Shown one piece after another: positions 6,674 through 16,193 of a stretch of DNA of 56,407 nt. The stretch's first letter is position 1; the number at the start of each line of letters is the position of its first letter. Source of the stretch: Veillonella ratti (GTDB lineage: Bacteria; Bacillota; Negativicutes; Veillonellales; Veillonellaceae); NCBI RefSeq assembly GCF_003992115.1, contig NZ_RQUX01000014.1, positions 1-56,407 on the forward strand. Direction: 5' to 3'. A program made the position numbers and the translations under genes. The notes beneath the pieces are model-generated. The model was not told where the DNA came from, ran no database searches, and saw nothing but the letters and a program-made list of their open reading frames with translations.

Positions 6674-7858
6674 TTATTTTAAGTTTTCTTTTAACACATC
6701 TGCAATGCGTTGGATTCCGTCACGAATAGTGGCTTCGTCGTTGCAAGAATAATTGAGTCGGAAGAAATTGGTATTACCTTCCGATGTAAAAAATGCTTCG
6801 CCCGGTACGAAGGCAACTTTACGTTCGATACATTGTTTTAAAATGTCACGAGATTTAAGCTGTTCCGGTAAGGTACACCAGATGAAAAGCCCTCCTTCAG
6901 GATAGGTATGGGTAACTTCCTTAGGGAAGAACTCATCAATAGCTTTAAGCATAGCATCACGGCGACTCTTGTACAATTTAATGATAGATTGTACATGCGC
7001 ATCAAAATCGAAGTTTTGAAGCCAAGTTTCGCAAACACGCTGTGAAAACGGTGCTGTGGATAAGTCCATATTCTGTTTTAACAAATCCAGTTTCTCAATA
7101 AACAATGGATTGGCCGCAATCCAACCTAGGCGGAAGCCCGGCGCAAAGGTTTTAGAGAAGGTCCCTAAAGAGCAAACCAGATTCTTCGTATCAAAGGTAG
7201 TTAAAGACGGTAAGTATTCCCCTTCATAACGAAGTTCACCGTACGGATTATCTTCAATAACCGGTACTTCAAATTCATCCACTACCTGCATAAATTCGGC
7301 GCGACGTTCACGTGTCCAAGTAATACCGGTTGGGTTTTGGAAGTCCGTAACGATATAGATTAAGCGTACATCATGCGTTTCCAAAGCTTTGCGAAGTTCG
7401 GAAATAATCATCCCTTTACCGTCACCGGGAATTTCAACAAAATTAACCTGAGTCAAATTAAAAGCCGTAATGGCACCCAAATAAGACGGTTTTTCTACAA
7501 GAACCGTATCCCCTTTATTACAGAATAAACGGCACAACATATCAAGGCCCTGCTGGGAGCCGCAAGTGATTAAAATATTGTCTTTCGTATACTGTGTTTT
7601 TACAATGCGATTCATGCGCTTCGCAATGCTTTCACGAAGCGGTTCATACCCCAATGATGGTCCATATTGCAATGCTTTACCGGCATCACCGTTCAGAACG
7701 AGCTCCGTAGCTTTCTTAATTTCTTCGGCCGGGAATGATTCCTCGGCCGGTAAACCGCCGGCGAAGGAAATCATATCGGGCTGCGCAATGAGTTTTAAAA
7801 TATCTCCTGTATCTGAGTGTTTGATTGCATTAACCGGGTCTGAAAAACGTATAGCCAT
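6674..7858 (-). CDS. PLP-dependent aminotransferase, fold type I (2-aminoadipate/aromatic aminotransferase-like)
   Basis: The 394-residue protein belongs to the class I/II aminotransferases of the LysN/MocR-type clade. Visible landmarks are FAGGLPAEESFP near the N-terminus, DFQNPTG around residues 170-176, the PLP-binding lysine in GTFSKTFAPGFRLGW near residue 233, and FFRLNYS with the substrate-carboxylate arginine near the C-terminus. It lacks a GntR DNA-binding domain, so it is an enzyme and not a MocR regulator. The substrate cannot be told from sequence; aromatic, branched-chain or 2-aminoadipate donors are known in this clade. It lies next to the aro fusion gene but has its own promoter. 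A second, diverged paralogue lies at 51041-52237. Confidence 0.88.
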   Translation of the reverse strand: MAIRFSDPVNAIKHSDTGDILKLIAQPDMISFAGGLPAEESFPAEEIKKATELVLNGDAGKALQYGPSLGYEPLRESIAKRMNRIVKTQYTKDNILITCGSQQGLDMLCRLFCNKGDTVLVEKPSYLGAITAFNLTQVNFVEIPGDGKGMIISELRKALETHDVRLIYIVTDFQNPTGITWTRERRAEFMQVVDEFEVPVIEDNPYGELRYEGEYLPSLTTFDTKNLVCSLGTFSKTFAPGFRLGWIAANPLFIEKLDLLKQNMDLSTAPFSQRVCETWLQNFDFDAHVQSIIKLYKSRRDAMLKAIDEFFPKEVTHTYPEGGLFIWCTLPEQLKSRDILKQCIERKVAFVPGEAFFTSEGNTNFFRLNYSCNDEATIRDGIQRIADVLKENLK

Positions 7859-7889
7859 AATATAACCTCCTTAAAATATTGTGCTTTTT

Positions 7890-7918
7890 ATCTTACTCTT
7901 ATCATCGCAAAATGTCAA
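7890..7918 (-). promoter_or_regulatory. Sigma-A-type promoter of the aminotransferase gene
   Basis: On the minus strand TTGACA (7918-7913) and TAAGAT (7895-7890) are separated by exactly 17 bases, about 30 bases before the start codon. An AAGGAGG ribosome-binding site follows. Confidence 0.75.
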
Positions 7919-8030
7919 CCAAAAGAATACAAGAGTTTATCCTATGCGGATATTTTGTGATAAATTGTATTAAAAATTTTAATAAATTAGCTATTTTAAG
8001 AAAAACTTACCTAAATTTTAATAAGTATAT

Positions 8031-8070
8031 ACAAAAAAACACCATCAAAGTTCTAAGCTTCAATGGTGTT
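8031..8070 (-). terminator. Intrinsic terminator of the nusA-infB-ribF operon
   Basis: AACACCAT and ATGGTGTT form a stem around a 17-base loop, followed on the minus strand by seven T residues. It lies 17 bases past the ribF stop, closing the long operon. Confidence 0.75.
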
Positions 8071-8086
8071 CTTAAGAAATTTTATT

Positions 8087-9019
8087 TTATTTTTGTTTGA
8101 AAAAATCTTTGGCCGCTTGTTCATCAATTTTCATCTGCTTTATCAATTCATCAAGTGAATCAAAACGTTTCTCCGGACGTAATAACTTCCAAAATTCAAC
8201 GGTCGCTTCATAACCATAGACCATTTTATCAAAATTAAACAGATGGACTTCAAAACGATGGTATTGGTTTTCAAAGGTAGGATTATCACCCAAATTGCCG
8301 ACCCCTTCGTACCACTTACCGTCAATAAATACGCGATTTACATAAACGCCGTCAGGTGGCAAAGTCAATTCCTTTGGATATAAAAAGTTTAACGTCGGAA
8401 AGCCGAGAATACGACCACGACGGTCTCCTTCAATGACAGTACCTTTGAACATGAAAGGACGACCTAATAAAGTATTAACCAATTCAAAATGGCCCACTTT
8501 GACAGCTTCACGAATTAATGTACTGGATACATGCTCCTGCACTTCATTACATTTAGCCAAAGTTAAAGCATATACTTGAATCCCTTTAGGCTCAACTAAG
8601 GCTTTAATCACATCCGGAGTGCCTAAGCCGCCGGCCCCAAAGGTAAAATTCTGCCCTACTACAAAGGCTTTAACCTCATTATGAACAGTTAAGGCCGCCA
8701 CAAAATCATCCGCCGTCATAGCCAGTAATTCCTTGCTCATAGGCAGGCGTAACACATAATCAACGCCTAAGTCGATTAATAGCTTCGCTTTTAATTCTTT
8801 TTGCAATAAAGCGCTGGGACAACGTTCCGGTCTCAGGATATGCAAAGGATGTTGATCAAACGTAACCACAACGGTATAGGCCGCCTGTTCCTTTGCCTCC
8901 GCTACCGCCCTTTGTATAACCGTCTGATGACCTTTGTGAAGTCCGTCAAAAGTCCCCAAGGCATACACAATATTAGATTGTAATTGTTGTAACTCTGCAA
9001 AGGATGTTAAGATCTTCAT
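8087..9019 (-). CDS. ribF: Bifunctional riboflavin kinase/FAD synthetase
   Basis: The 310-residue protein makes FMN from riboflavin and ATP, then FAD from FMN and ATP, in the cytosol. The N-terminal adenylyltransferase domain shows the nucleotidyltransferase signature GTFDGLHKGH at residues 22-31 and the STLIRE motif near 160. The C-terminal flavokinase domain carries GRILGFPTLNF and a PDGVY segment. Length is typical of the prokaryotic bifunctional enzyme. It is the last gene of the nusA-infB cluster, placed 12 bases after truB as in many Firmicutes. No FMN riboswitch is visible. Confidence 0.95.
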   Translation of the reverse strand: MKILTSFAELQQLQSNIVYALGTFDGLHKGHQTVIQRAVAEAKEQAAYTVVVTFDQHPLHILRPERCPSALLQKELKAKLLIDLGVDYVLRLPMSKELLAMTADDFVAALTVHNEVKAFVVGQNFTFGAGGLGTPDVIKALVEPKGIQVYALTLAKCNEVQEHVSSTLIREAVKVGHFELVNTLLGRPFMFKGTVIEGDRRGRILGFPTLNFLYPKELTLPPDGVYVNRVFIDGKWYEGVGNLGDNPTFENQYHRFEVHLFNFDKMVYGYEATVEFWKLLRPEKRFDSLDELIKQMKIDEQAAKDFFKQK

Positions 9020-9031
9020 ACATTAATCCTA

Positions 9032-9907
9032 TTAAAAAATATTTTTAACTACTTTTAAGCCTGTGTCCGTACCGCTTACGATACCGAAAAAGTCGGCATC
9101 ATTATAAGCACGATATAACCGATCAATTTCACCATGAAAACCGTCTATTTTAGTATACGGCCATTGCTTACCTTGTTTCAAGGCTATAAAGCCATTTTCT
9201 GAAACATTTACGGGTTGTAAATGCATTAATGCCGAATCGGTCGCACCTACAAGGGCTTCACCTTTTTCAGCCACCTCTTCCGCCGTAACCGCCTTATCGA
9301 TGGTATATTCACCGACCGCAGTGCGAGCCAATTGTGTCATGGTAGCCGGAATACCGACTTTACCTGCTATATCCCGCAATAAAGCCCTTATATAGGTCCC
9401 GGCGGAACAAGTAACACGAATCGTAAAATACGGATAGGCATAGGCCAAAAGAGTACATTCTGTAATTTCAATCGCTCGCGCCGGCAAGGTAAACTCCACA
9501 CCTTCACGAGCCAATTCATAGGCTCGTCGCCCATTAACCTTAATGGCTGAATATATGGATGGCGTTTGGTCCTGCTTACCGGTAAACGAAACTGCTATAG
9601 CCCCCAGCTCTTCCCATGTAGGAATAGTGGTAGGCGTTATTTCCGCTCGTAACGGATTGCCCGTAATATCTTCCGTATCCGTACCAAAACCGAAGCGACC
9701 TTCCGCCACATAGGTTTTAGTCATGGATTCCGTAAACTCAATGATACGTGTTGCCTTACCTACAAAGATAGGCAAAACACCATATGCCAAGGGATCCAAG
9801 GTGCCGCTGTGGCCGATGCGACGCTCTTTTAATAAACGCCGGCAAATCCCCACAGCATCATGACTTGTGATGCCGGGCGGTTTTAAGAAAGGAAATACAC
9901 CGTCCAT
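9032..9907 (-). CDS. truB: tRNA pseudouridine(55) synthase
   Basis: TruB isomerises U55 in the T-loop of elongator tRNAs. The 291-residue protein shows the catalytic block GHSGTLDPLAYGVLP with the nucleophilic aspartate at residue 38, a KTYVAEGRFGFGTDTED segment, and the CSAGTYIRALLRD motif in the second half. A short C-terminal part (residues about 235-291) resembles a reduced PUA-like domain. The ATG overlaps the stop of nrnA by one base (TAATG), so translation is coupled. Assignment is firm. Confidence 0.95.
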   Translation of the reverse strand: MDGVFPFLKPPGITSHDAVGICRRLLKERRIGHSGTLDPLAYGVLPIFVGKATRIIEFTESMTKTYVAEGRFGFGTDTEDITGNPLRAEITPTTIPTWEELGAIAVSFTGKQDQTPSIYSAIKVNGRRAYELAREGVEFTLPARAIEITECTLLAYAYPYFTIRVTCSAGTYIRALLRDIAGKVGIPATMTQLARTAVGEYTIDKAVTAEEVAEKGEALVGATDSALMHLQPVNVSENGFIALKQGKQWPYTKIDGFHGEIDRLYRAYNDADFFGIVSGTDTGLKVVKNIF

Positions 9908-10845
9908 TAGCCAATCACCGTTAAGAGTTGCTCGATGGCACCGTCAATATTGGCCTGAATCGTACAACCGGCTGCCTTTACATGACCGCCGCCACCAAAA
10001 TGGGTGGCAATTTTATTGACATCGGTTACTTTTGCTCGTAAGCTCACACGAGTTACATTAGGATCCACTGCTTTTAACAAAATAGCAATATCGACCGTAT
10101 CCACATTGCGAATTAAATCGACATAACCGTCCGTATCATCGCCTACTTTAGCCATTAAAGCTTCGTCGAGCGCCAATACGGCAACTTTACCGTCTTTATA
10201 AAAACGAATAGTCTGTAAAGCCTCTTTCATCACTTCAATACGAGCAACCGTAGTCACTTCCACATGTTCGGAAATAACATTCGGCTTGGCACCGTTCTTA
10301 ACACAAAGGGCCGCCATATTTAACGTGTTTTCAGTTGTATTGCTGAAGCGGAAGAAACCGCAGTCCGTAGCAATGGCCATATATAATGCATTGGCCATCG
10401 TTTCCGTAATCGGCCAGTTCCAGCTTTCACACAAATCAGTTAAAATCTCACCTGTTGCCGCAAATTCGGGCAACAAATATAAACCGGCCGCAAAATGACT
10501 GTTGGAAATATGATGATCGATATTATAAATCGGGGCTTTGCACAATTCGCCGACCCGACCGATGCGTTCGAACGTGCTGGCATCCAATACGAGCAACATG
10601 TCCGTTGTCCAATCGGTCATAGTATCGATGGAATGAATTTTATCCACATGAGCCAAAAAGTTGTACTTTTCAGGAATGATGTCATCCACAACCATAGTGA
10701 CGGTCTTACCTTGTGCCGTCAAAGCTTCATAAAAAGCTAAGAGGGATCCCAAGGCATCGCCGTCCGGATGAACATGAACGGTCAAAATAATATTTTGGGC
10801 TTTATCTAAAGCAGTTTTTAAAGCCTTCTTATTTATCATCGCCAT
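9907..10845 (-). CDS. nrnA: DHH-family bifunctional oligoribonuclease and pAp phosphatase (NrnA-like)
   Basis: NrnA degrades nano-RNAs of two to five nucleotides and dephosphorylates pAp, replacing Orn in Firmicutes. The sequence has the metal-binding DHH motifs (HPDGDALGSLLAF near the start, NIDHHISN in the middle) and the DHHA1 motif GGGGHVKAAGC near the C-terminus. An upstream ATG would lengthen it by 14 codons and overlap rbfA by 59 bases; the ATG chosen here has AGGATGAGG a few bases upstream and overlaps rbfA by only 17, so it is preferred. It is the standard neighbour of rbfA and truB. Confidence 0.93.
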   Translation of the reverse strand: MAMINKKALKTALDKAQNIILTVHVHPDGDALGSLLAFYEALTAQGKTVTMVVDDIIPEKYNFLAHVDKIHSIDTMTDWTTDMLLVLDASTFERIGRVGELCKAPIYNIDHHISNSHFAAGLYLLPEFAATGEILTDLCESWNWPITETMANALYMAIATDCGFFRFSNTTENTLNMAALCVKNGAKPNVISEHVEVTTVARIEVMKEALQTIRFYKDGKVAVLALDEALMAKVGDDTDGYVDLIRNVDTVDIAILLKAVDPNVTRVSLRAKVTDVNKIATHFGGGGHVKAAGCTIQANIDGAIEQLLTVIG

Positions 10846-11197
10846 GTTTGGCCTCATCCTTTTTGATGTCATTGAGTAAAGACTCAATGTGCATACTGTA
10901 ATCTAATGAAGTATCGGCGTCGAAGAAAATTTCCGGCGTATAGCGCAAATGCAATACTTTGCCCAGTTCGCTGCGAATATGGCCGGCTGCATGACGCAAA
11001 GCCTGCAAGGACGCTTTTTTCTCTTCGTCTTTACCGAACAGACTCACATAAATGGTAGCCTGACGCAAATCGCCCGTCACTTCTACTTCGGTAACGGTAA
11101 CGAAGCCGATGCGCGGATCTTTAAGACCACGCATCAACATGCCGCTTACCTCTTGTTTAATAAATTCCTGTAACTTACGTACGCGAACGTCACTCAT
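10829..11197 (-). CDS. rbfA: Ribosome-binding factor A
   Basis: RbfA is a small KH-like protein that binds the 30S subunit and helps 16S rRNA 5'-end maturation, especially in the cold. The 122-residue frame shows the family features: VRKLQEFIKQEVSGML at the start, DPRIGFVTVTEVEVTGDLRQATIYVSLFG, and RHAAGHIRSELGKVLHLRYTPE with the conserved kink. It starts 9 bases after the infB stop. The 3' end overlaps nrnA. Confidence 0.95.
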   Translation of the reverse strand: MSDVRVRKLQEFIKQEVSGMLMRGLKDPRIGFVTVTEVEVTGDLRQATIYVSLFGKDEEKKASLQALRHAAGHIRSELGKVLHLRYTPEIFFDADTSLDYSMHIESLLNDIKKDEAKHGDDK

Positions 11198-11206
11198 AGA
11201 CGCCTC

Positions 11207-13813
11207 CTAAATCTGTGGCTTAATTTCTTCCATCGTAAAGGCTTCAATGATATCGCCTTCTTTAATATCACGATAACGTTCGATGGAAATACCACATTCA
11301 AAACTACTCTTCACTTCTTTTACTTCATCTTTAAAGCGACGTAAAGAGTCTACATGGCCTTCGTGAACAACTACACCGTCACGAATCAAGCGAATTTCGG
11401 ATTTATTCGTAATCACACCTTCAGTTACATAGGAACCGGCAACAATTGCTTTCGGTGTGGAAATAACCTGGCGCACTTCCGCACGGCCCAAGATAACTTC
11501 CTTGAATTCAGGTGTTAACATACCGCGCATAGCGCTTTCCACGTCGTTGATGGCGTCGTAAATAACGCGATACGTACGAAGGTCAACGCTTTCTTTTTCA
11601 GCCGCTTTACGAACCACTGCATCAGGACGAACGTTAAAACCGATAATAATCGCATTCGATGCGGATGCGAGCATAACGTCGGATTCGTTGATGGCCCCTA
11701 CCGCCGCATGGACGATAACGATACGAACTTCCGGATTCTTAATTGCTTCCAAAGATTGACGCAATGCTTCTACGGAGCCTTGAACGTCTGCTTTAATAAT
11801 AATATTTAAGTCTTTTAATTCACCCTGTTGAATCTGATTAAAGATATCGTCCAAGGTAACTTTATGGCTCGTACCCATTTCAGCTAAACGCTGTTTTTCC
11901 ACACGTTTTTCGGCAATTACACGAGCTTCGTTATCATCAACGGCATTCATGATTTCACCGGCCTGCGGAACATCGGATAAACCGAGCACTTCCACCGGCA
12001 TGGATGGACGAGCTACTTTTACTTTTTCACCACGTTCATTCGTCATGGCACGAACTTTACCGTATGCTACGCCGGCAATGATGTTGTCGCCAACGCGAAG
12101 ACTACCTTTTTGTACCAATACAGTACATACAGGACCGCGGCCTTTATCGAGTTTAGCTTCGATAACAACGCCCTGCGCATTACGGTTAGGGTTAGCTTTT
12201 AATTCCATAACTTCCGCTACGAGCAAGATATTTTCAAGCAAGTCATCAATACCTTGACGCTGTTTAGCGGATACAGGAACCATGATTACATCGCCGCCCC
12301 ATTCTTCAGGCAACAAACCGTGTTCAGCCAACTGCTGTTTAACATGATCAGGGTTGGCACCCGGTTTATCCATCTTGTTGATGGCTACGATAATAGGCAC
12401 ATTAGCGGATTTCGCATGGTTAATCGCTTCGATGGTCTGCGGCATAACACCGTCATCGGCAGCAACTACCAATACGGCAATATCCGTAGACTGCGCACCG
12501 CGCAAACGCATAGCGGTAAACGCTTCATGACCCGGCGTATCCAAGAAGGTAATCTTATTGCCCTTATAACGAACCATATACGCACCGATATGCTGCGTAA
12601 TGCCGCCTGCTTCAGATGCGGTCACGTTAGTTTGACGAATTACGTCCAATAAGGAAGTTTTACCATGGTCAACATGACCCATGATAGTAACAACCGGTGG
12701 ACGTGGTTGTAAGCTTTCCGGTGAATCTTCCACTTCTACGATTTCCGTCGGATCTTCTTCCGGAGCGGCTTCGGAAACGGTAACACCGAATTCTTCCGCT
12801 ACGATGGACGCCGTATCAAAGTCGATTTCCTGGTTGATGGTCGCCATAACGCCTAACAACATTAATTTTTTGATGATTTCACTCACTTCACGGCCCATAG
12901 CTTCCGCTAATTCTTTAACCGTTAAGGTCTGGCCGATTTCAATGTGAGTAGCAATCATAGCTTCCGCTTTACGTTTTTCTTCTTCCTTGTGCTGACGATT
13001 CTGTTCATTACGCTGTTTTACGCGATTTTTGCTCTTCGCCAAAGAAGTGGACAATAAGGACTGTGGACGGTTGCCGCCACGGTTTTTCTTGTCCTTTTTA
13101 TTGCGACGGTCATTGTTATTATCGCGACCACCGTCACGATTGTTGCGACCTTCTTTATTGCTGTTGCGATTGTCGCGATTGTTTTTACGATCATTATGAT
13201 CGTTGCGATTGCGGTCTTGATGTTCGTTGCGATTGCCGCCCTCGTTTTTCTTATCGCCGTGACGATTATTGCGGTCATTACGGTCTTGACCTTTGTTGTC
13301 TTGACGGCGATTATCCTGGTTGCGGTTATCCTGACGCTGTTCTTGACGATTACCGTGTTTTTGGTTCTGCTGATTGCGAGAATCCTGACGGCCCTCATTA
13401 TTACGATTGCCATCATTATTACGGTTACCGTTATTTCCTTTATTCGTGTTAGGCTTCTGACCTTGTTCGGCACGACGGGCTTCTTGTTTATGAGCCGGTT
13501 TCTGACCGTCAGATTGCTTTGCCTCACCTTTAGGGGCTTCGGATTTATGAGCGTCTGCTTTTTTAGGTTCCGCTTTTTTATGACTTTCTTTAGCTGCCGG
13601 TTTAGCACTTATTTCAGCAGCCTTTACAGGCGCTTCTTTTGGTGCCTGAGCACTGCGGTTTTTAAAATGTTTGGTAACAAGTTCAATACCTACATCATCC
13701 AAACCGCTGGCCGGAGTTTTTGACTCATAACCGTTACGGCTTAAAAAGTCTATAATCTGTTTATTTTCTACATTTAGTTCTTTACTTAAATCACGTATTC
13801 TTTTTTTTGACAT
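11207..13813 (-). CDS. infB: Translation initiation factor IF-2 with a long Asn/Arg/Asp-rich linker
   Basis: IF-2 is the GTPase that places initiator tRNA on the 30S subunit. An N-terminal IF2N module ([20 protein letters not shown]) is followed by a low-complexity linker, roughly residues 110-250, made almost entirely of N, R, D, Q, G and K. A second IF2N-type module ([22 protein letters not shown]) precedes the G domain, with G1 GHVDHGKT near residue 380, DTPGHEAF and NKMDKPG. The C-terminal domains are complete. Two ATGs lie 6 bases apart; the second, used here, sits 7 bases from GAGGGGG, whereas the first is only 1-2 bases from it. Confidence 0.95.
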   Translation of the reverse strand: MSKKRIRDLSKELNVENKQIIDFLSRNGYESKTPASGLDDVGIELVTKHFKNRSAQAPKEAPVKAAEISAKPAAKESHKKAEPKKADAHKSEAPKGEAKQSDGQKPAHKQEARRAEQGQKPNTNKGNNGNRNNDGNRNNEGRQDSRNQQNQKHGNRQEQRQDNRNQDNRRQDNKGQDRNDRNNRHGDKKNEGGNRNEHQDRNRNDHNDRKNNRDNRNSNKEGRNNRDGGRDNNNDRRNKKDKKNRGGNRPQSLLSTSLAKSKNRVKQRNEQNRQHKEEEKRKAEAMIATHIEIGQTLTVKELAEAMGREVSEIIKKLMLLGVMATINQEIDFDTASIVAEEFGVTVSEAAPEEDPTEIVEVEDSPESLQPRPPVVTIMGHVDHGKTSLLDVIRQTNVTASEAGGITQHIGAYMVRYKGNKITFLDTPGHEAFTAMRLRGAQSTDIAVLVVAADDGVMPQTIEAINHAKSANVPIIVAINKMDKPGANPDHVKQQLAEHGLLPEEWGGDVIMVPVSAKQRQGIDDLLENILLVAEVMELKANPNRNAQGVVIEAKLDKGRGPVCTVLVQKGSLRVGDNIIAGVAYGKVRAMTNERGEKVKVARPSMPVEVLGLSDVPQAGEIMNAVDDNEARVIAEKRVEKQRLAEMGTSHKVTLDDIFNQIQQGELKDLNIIIKADVQGSVEALRQSLEAIKNPEVRIVIVHAAVGAINESDVMLASASNAIIIGFNVRPDAVVRKAAEKESVDLRTYRVIYDAINDVESAMRGMLTPEFKEVILGRAEVRQVISTPKAIVAGSYVTEGVITNKSEIRLIRDGVVVHEGHVDSLRRFKDEVKEVKSSFECGISIERYRDIKEGDIIEAFTMEEIKPQI

Positions 13814-13830
13814 CTGCATGCCCCCTCAAA

Positions 13831-14136
13831 TCAATTATCTATTTCTTTGAGCATTGCCTTCGCAAATCCCACATCATTTACAAGTACAATAGCTCTTTGT
13901 TCTTTGCCGATGGCATGACCCAGTTCCGCTTTTGTCAAAACATTTCTAAGCGGAACATCATATTGCTGAGCTAACCATATATATTTCTCCGCATTATTCT
14001 TAGCACAATCAGTTGCCAGCAAGGCTAAGGGAACATTCCCCCGTTTAATTGCTTTCTCCGCTACAAAATCGCCGGATAACAATTTACCTGCTCGCTGTGC
14101 CATGCCTAATAAATTCTTAAATTTCGTTTCGTTCAT
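13831..14136 (-). CDS. L7Ae/YlxQ-family RNA-binding protein
   Basis: This 101-residue protein has the L7Ae/L30e/S12e fold signature (FKNLLGMAQRAGKLLSGDF, then AIKRGNVPLALLATDCAKN) and the conserved place between rnpM and infB. YlxQ proteins bind RNA, probably kink-turns, but their physiological role is not settled. It starts 4 bases after rnpM. No oddity is visible. Confidence 0.88.
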   Translation of the reverse strand: MNETKFKNLLGMAQRAGKLLSGDFVAEKAIKRGNVPLALLATDCAKNNAEKYIWLAQQYDVPLRNVLTKAELGHAIGKEQRAIVLVNDVGFAKAMLKEIDN

Positions 14137-14140
14137 TTGC

Positions 14141-14416
14141 TTATTCAGCCTCGTTAAGCCCTAATTCAGCTTTTAGGTTTTCATAAATATCAGCTGATAC
14201 GGCTCGTTTTAAGGACCGTTCCAAGCGCTTCGCTTTATAAGCAGTCTCAAAGCATTCCGCTTTCGGTTCGATATAAGCACCGCGACCGGCCGCTTTGCCG
14301 GTTCTATCTATAGCAATCGTACCTTCCGGTGAGGCTACGATGCGCAGCATCTCTTTCTTATTACGCAACTCGCCACAACCTACACAGATACGCATAGGAG
14401 GTGTTTTTTTCTTCAT
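14141..14416 (-). CDS. rnpM: YlxR/RnpM family RNA-binding protein (DUF448)
   Basis: The 91-residue protein carries the DUF448 hallmark RICVGCGELRNKKEMLRIV with a CxxC pair and the GRGAYIEP segment. In Bacillus the YlxR homologue binds the RNase P RNA and modulates its activity, hence RnpM. Its TAATG overlap with nusA couples translation. The place in nusA-rnpM-ylxQ-infB order is diagnostic. Confidence 0.9.
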   Translation of the reverse strand: MKKKTPPMRICVGCGELRNKKEMLRIVASPEGTIAIDRTGKAAGRGAYIEPKAECFETAYKAKRLERSLKRAVSADIYENLKAELGLNEAE

Positions 14417-15504
14417 TACGCTTCACCGTCACCTTCAAGCAATTCATCAGCAGCCGTTTCCGGTTCTACTTCATCTGCTTGTGTTTCGCTCTTAATATCG
14501 ATTTTCCAGTTTGTCAATTTAGCAGCCAAACGTGCATTCTGACCTGCTTTACCGATAGCCAAAGACAATTGGTAATCCGGTACAATAACGCGAGATGTTT
14601 TTTCTTCTTCGTTTACATCTACGGAAATTACTTTAGCAGGGCTCAAAGAGTTGGCAATATAAACAGCCGGATCTTCATCCCATTTTACGATATCAATTTT
14701 TTCATCGTTTAATTCATCCACGATGTTCTGAACGCGCTGCCCTTTAGGACCTACGCAAGCGCCAACCGCATCAATCGTTTCATCACGAGATACTACGGCA
14801 ATTTTAGAGCGCATGCCCGGTTCGCGAGCAACGGATTTCAATTCGATAACACCTTCATAAATTTCAGGCACTTCTAATTCGAAAAGGCGTTTTAACAGGC
14901 CCGGATGAGTACGGCTGATCATAATCTGAGGACCTTTGGTGGTCTTTTTAACTTCTACGATGTAGCATTTAATGCGATCGCCTGCTTTGTATGTTTCCGT
15001 CGGAATCTGTTCAGCCGGTGGTAAAATGGCTTCTGTTTTGCCAAGGTCAACGAATACATTACGACCTTCTACACGCTGTACAAGACCGGTGATGATATCA
15101 CCTTCACGGCTGAAATATTCTTCGTACACAATGCTGCGTTCCGCTTCTTTAAGACGTTGAATCAACATTTGCTTAGCCGTATGAGCAGCGCTACGTCCGA
15201 AGTTCTTAGGTGTTACATCAACTTCTACAATGTCGCCCACTTCAAAACGCATATCCCGTTGTTGAGCTTCGGCGAGAGAAATTTCTTTCTCTGCGTCCTC
15301 AACTTCAGCAACTACGGTTTTCTTGGCAAAAACCTTATATTCACCGCTCTCACGGTTTAATTCTACATAGGCGTCCTGATTGGAACCCGGCTCCTTACGG
15401 TAAGCCTGCAGCAATGATGCCTCCAAGGACTCAAACACCACTTCCGGCGATACACCCTTCTGCTTTGTTAACACCATAACTGCCTGTACTAATTCTTGAC
15501 TCAC
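14416..15504 (-). CDS. nusA: Transcription termination/antitermination factor NusA
   Basis: NusA binds RNA polymerase and modulates pausing, termination and antitermination. The 362-residue protein has the N-terminal polymerase-binding domain, an S1 domain (GDIITGLVQRVEGRNVFVDLG), then KH domains (DAVGACVGPKGQRVQNIVDEL and LAIGKAGQNARLAAKLT). It ends in a short acidic tail without the C-terminal repeats of the E. coli protein, as is normal for Firmicutes. The start codon is GTG with GGAGG 9 bases upstream. Confidence 0.96.
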   Translation of the reverse strand: MSQELVQAVMVLTKQKGVSPEVVFESLEASLLQAYRKEPGSNQDAYVELNRESGEYKVFAKKTVVAEVEDAEKEISLAEAQQRDMRFEVGDIVEVDVTPKNFGRSAAHTAKQMLIQRLKEAERSIVYEEYFSREGDIITGLVQRVEGRNVFVDLGKTEAILPPAEQIPTETYKAGDRIKCYIVEVKKTTKGPQIMISRTHPGLLKRLFELEVPEIYEGVIELKSVAREPGMRSKIAVVSRDETIDAVGACVGPKGQRVQNIVDELNDEKIDIVKWDEDPAVYIANSLSPAKVISVDVNEEEKTSRVIVPDYQLSLAIGKAGQNARLAAKLTNWKIDIKSETQADEVEPETAADELLEGDGEA

Positions 15505-15544
15505 TTATTATTCCTCCAATATTTTCTGTTTTAGTTTTTTATCT

Positions 15545-16003
15545 TTAAAATTCAAAATGCAAACGAATCTGTGCAATAGCACTTCGTTCTAACACGATTG
15601 GGTTTTCCCCGACTTGAATCGTAATCGTCTCATCGGTAAACTCGCCCAGCGCTCCGGTAAATTGCTTCTTCCCATCTACCGGCTTAAACAACTGTACATC
15701 AACGTCGGCGCCTTGATAACGAACAAAGTCTTTGTCTTTTTTCAAAACACGATCCAGTCCCGGTGAAGATACTTCCAATAAATAATTTTCTTTAATCGGA
15801 TCTTTAGCATCCAACACTTCGCTCAGCTTCTCGCTGACAATCTGACAATCATCAAGATCGACTCCGCCCGGCTTATCTAAATATACACGCAAATACCAAT
15901 CCCGTTCGCGCACATATTCCACATCCACCAGTTCCATCTCTGTGCCCTCAATAATCCCTTCTACTATTGAGGATACAAATTCTTCCACGGCTTCTCTTTT
16001 CAT
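15545..16003 (-). CDS. rimP: Ribosome maturation factor RimP
   Basis: RimP is needed for maturation of the 30S subunit. The protein shows EGIIEGTEMELVDVEYVRERDWYLRVYLDKPGGVDLDDC and the SSPGLDRVLKKDKDF motif typical of the family. Three in-frame ATGs lie close together; the one chosen is 8 bases from AAGGAGG, while the one six bases upstream is only 2 bases away, so the protein is 152 residues. It is the first gene of the nusA-infB operon, 40 bases before nusA. Confidence 0.94.
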   Translation of the reverse strand: MKREAVEEFVSSIVEGIIEGTEMELVDVEYVRERDWYLRVYLDKPGGVDLDDCQIVSEKLSEVLDAKDPIKENYLLEVSSPGLDRVLKKDKDFVRYQGADVDVQLFKPVDGKKQFTGALGEFTDETITIQVGENPIVLERSAIAQIRLHFEF

Positions 16004-16104
16004 GGTCATCGCCTCCTTCATTTTGATGTAACACCTGTAATATTACTCACATCGTATTTGCCAAGCACTTGCCTGTTTGTACGCCTGCATAGTGTTTTAC
16101 TATA

Positions 16105-16133
16105 AAGTAAAGAGTGAGCCAAGGCCCACTCTT
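16105..16133 (-). terminator. Hairpin between the polA-group operon and rimP, probable terminator
   Basis: AAGAGTGaGCC and GGCcCACTCTT form an almost perfect stem with a two-base loop. On the minus strand it follows the unknown gene at 16194-16853 and is trailed by TTTACTTT, a modest U-rich tail. Confidence 0.6.
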
Positions 16134-16193
16134 TTAAAAAAGCTTATTTCGAATCACGTATATTATATCATGAACACTGCCAAAACACAAATA

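Noticed and set aside
10846-10887. Upstream ATG for nrnA
   Set aside because: It would overlap rbfA by 59 bases without a ribosome-binding site; the internal ATG has one.
13018-13608. Minus-strand frame of 196 codons within infB, rich in Lys, Ile, Val and Arg
   Set aside because: Out-of-frame reading of the same low-complexity tract in infB; no start signal and no sensible protein.
13063-13723. Two overlapping plus-strand open frames (129 and 175 codons) opposite infB
   Set aside because: They are antisense to the low-complexity Asn/Arg/Asp-rich part of IF-2; the complementary codons give Cys/Asp/Tyr-rich or Ile/Val/Leu-rich strings with no ribosome-binding site. Artefacts of the repeat.
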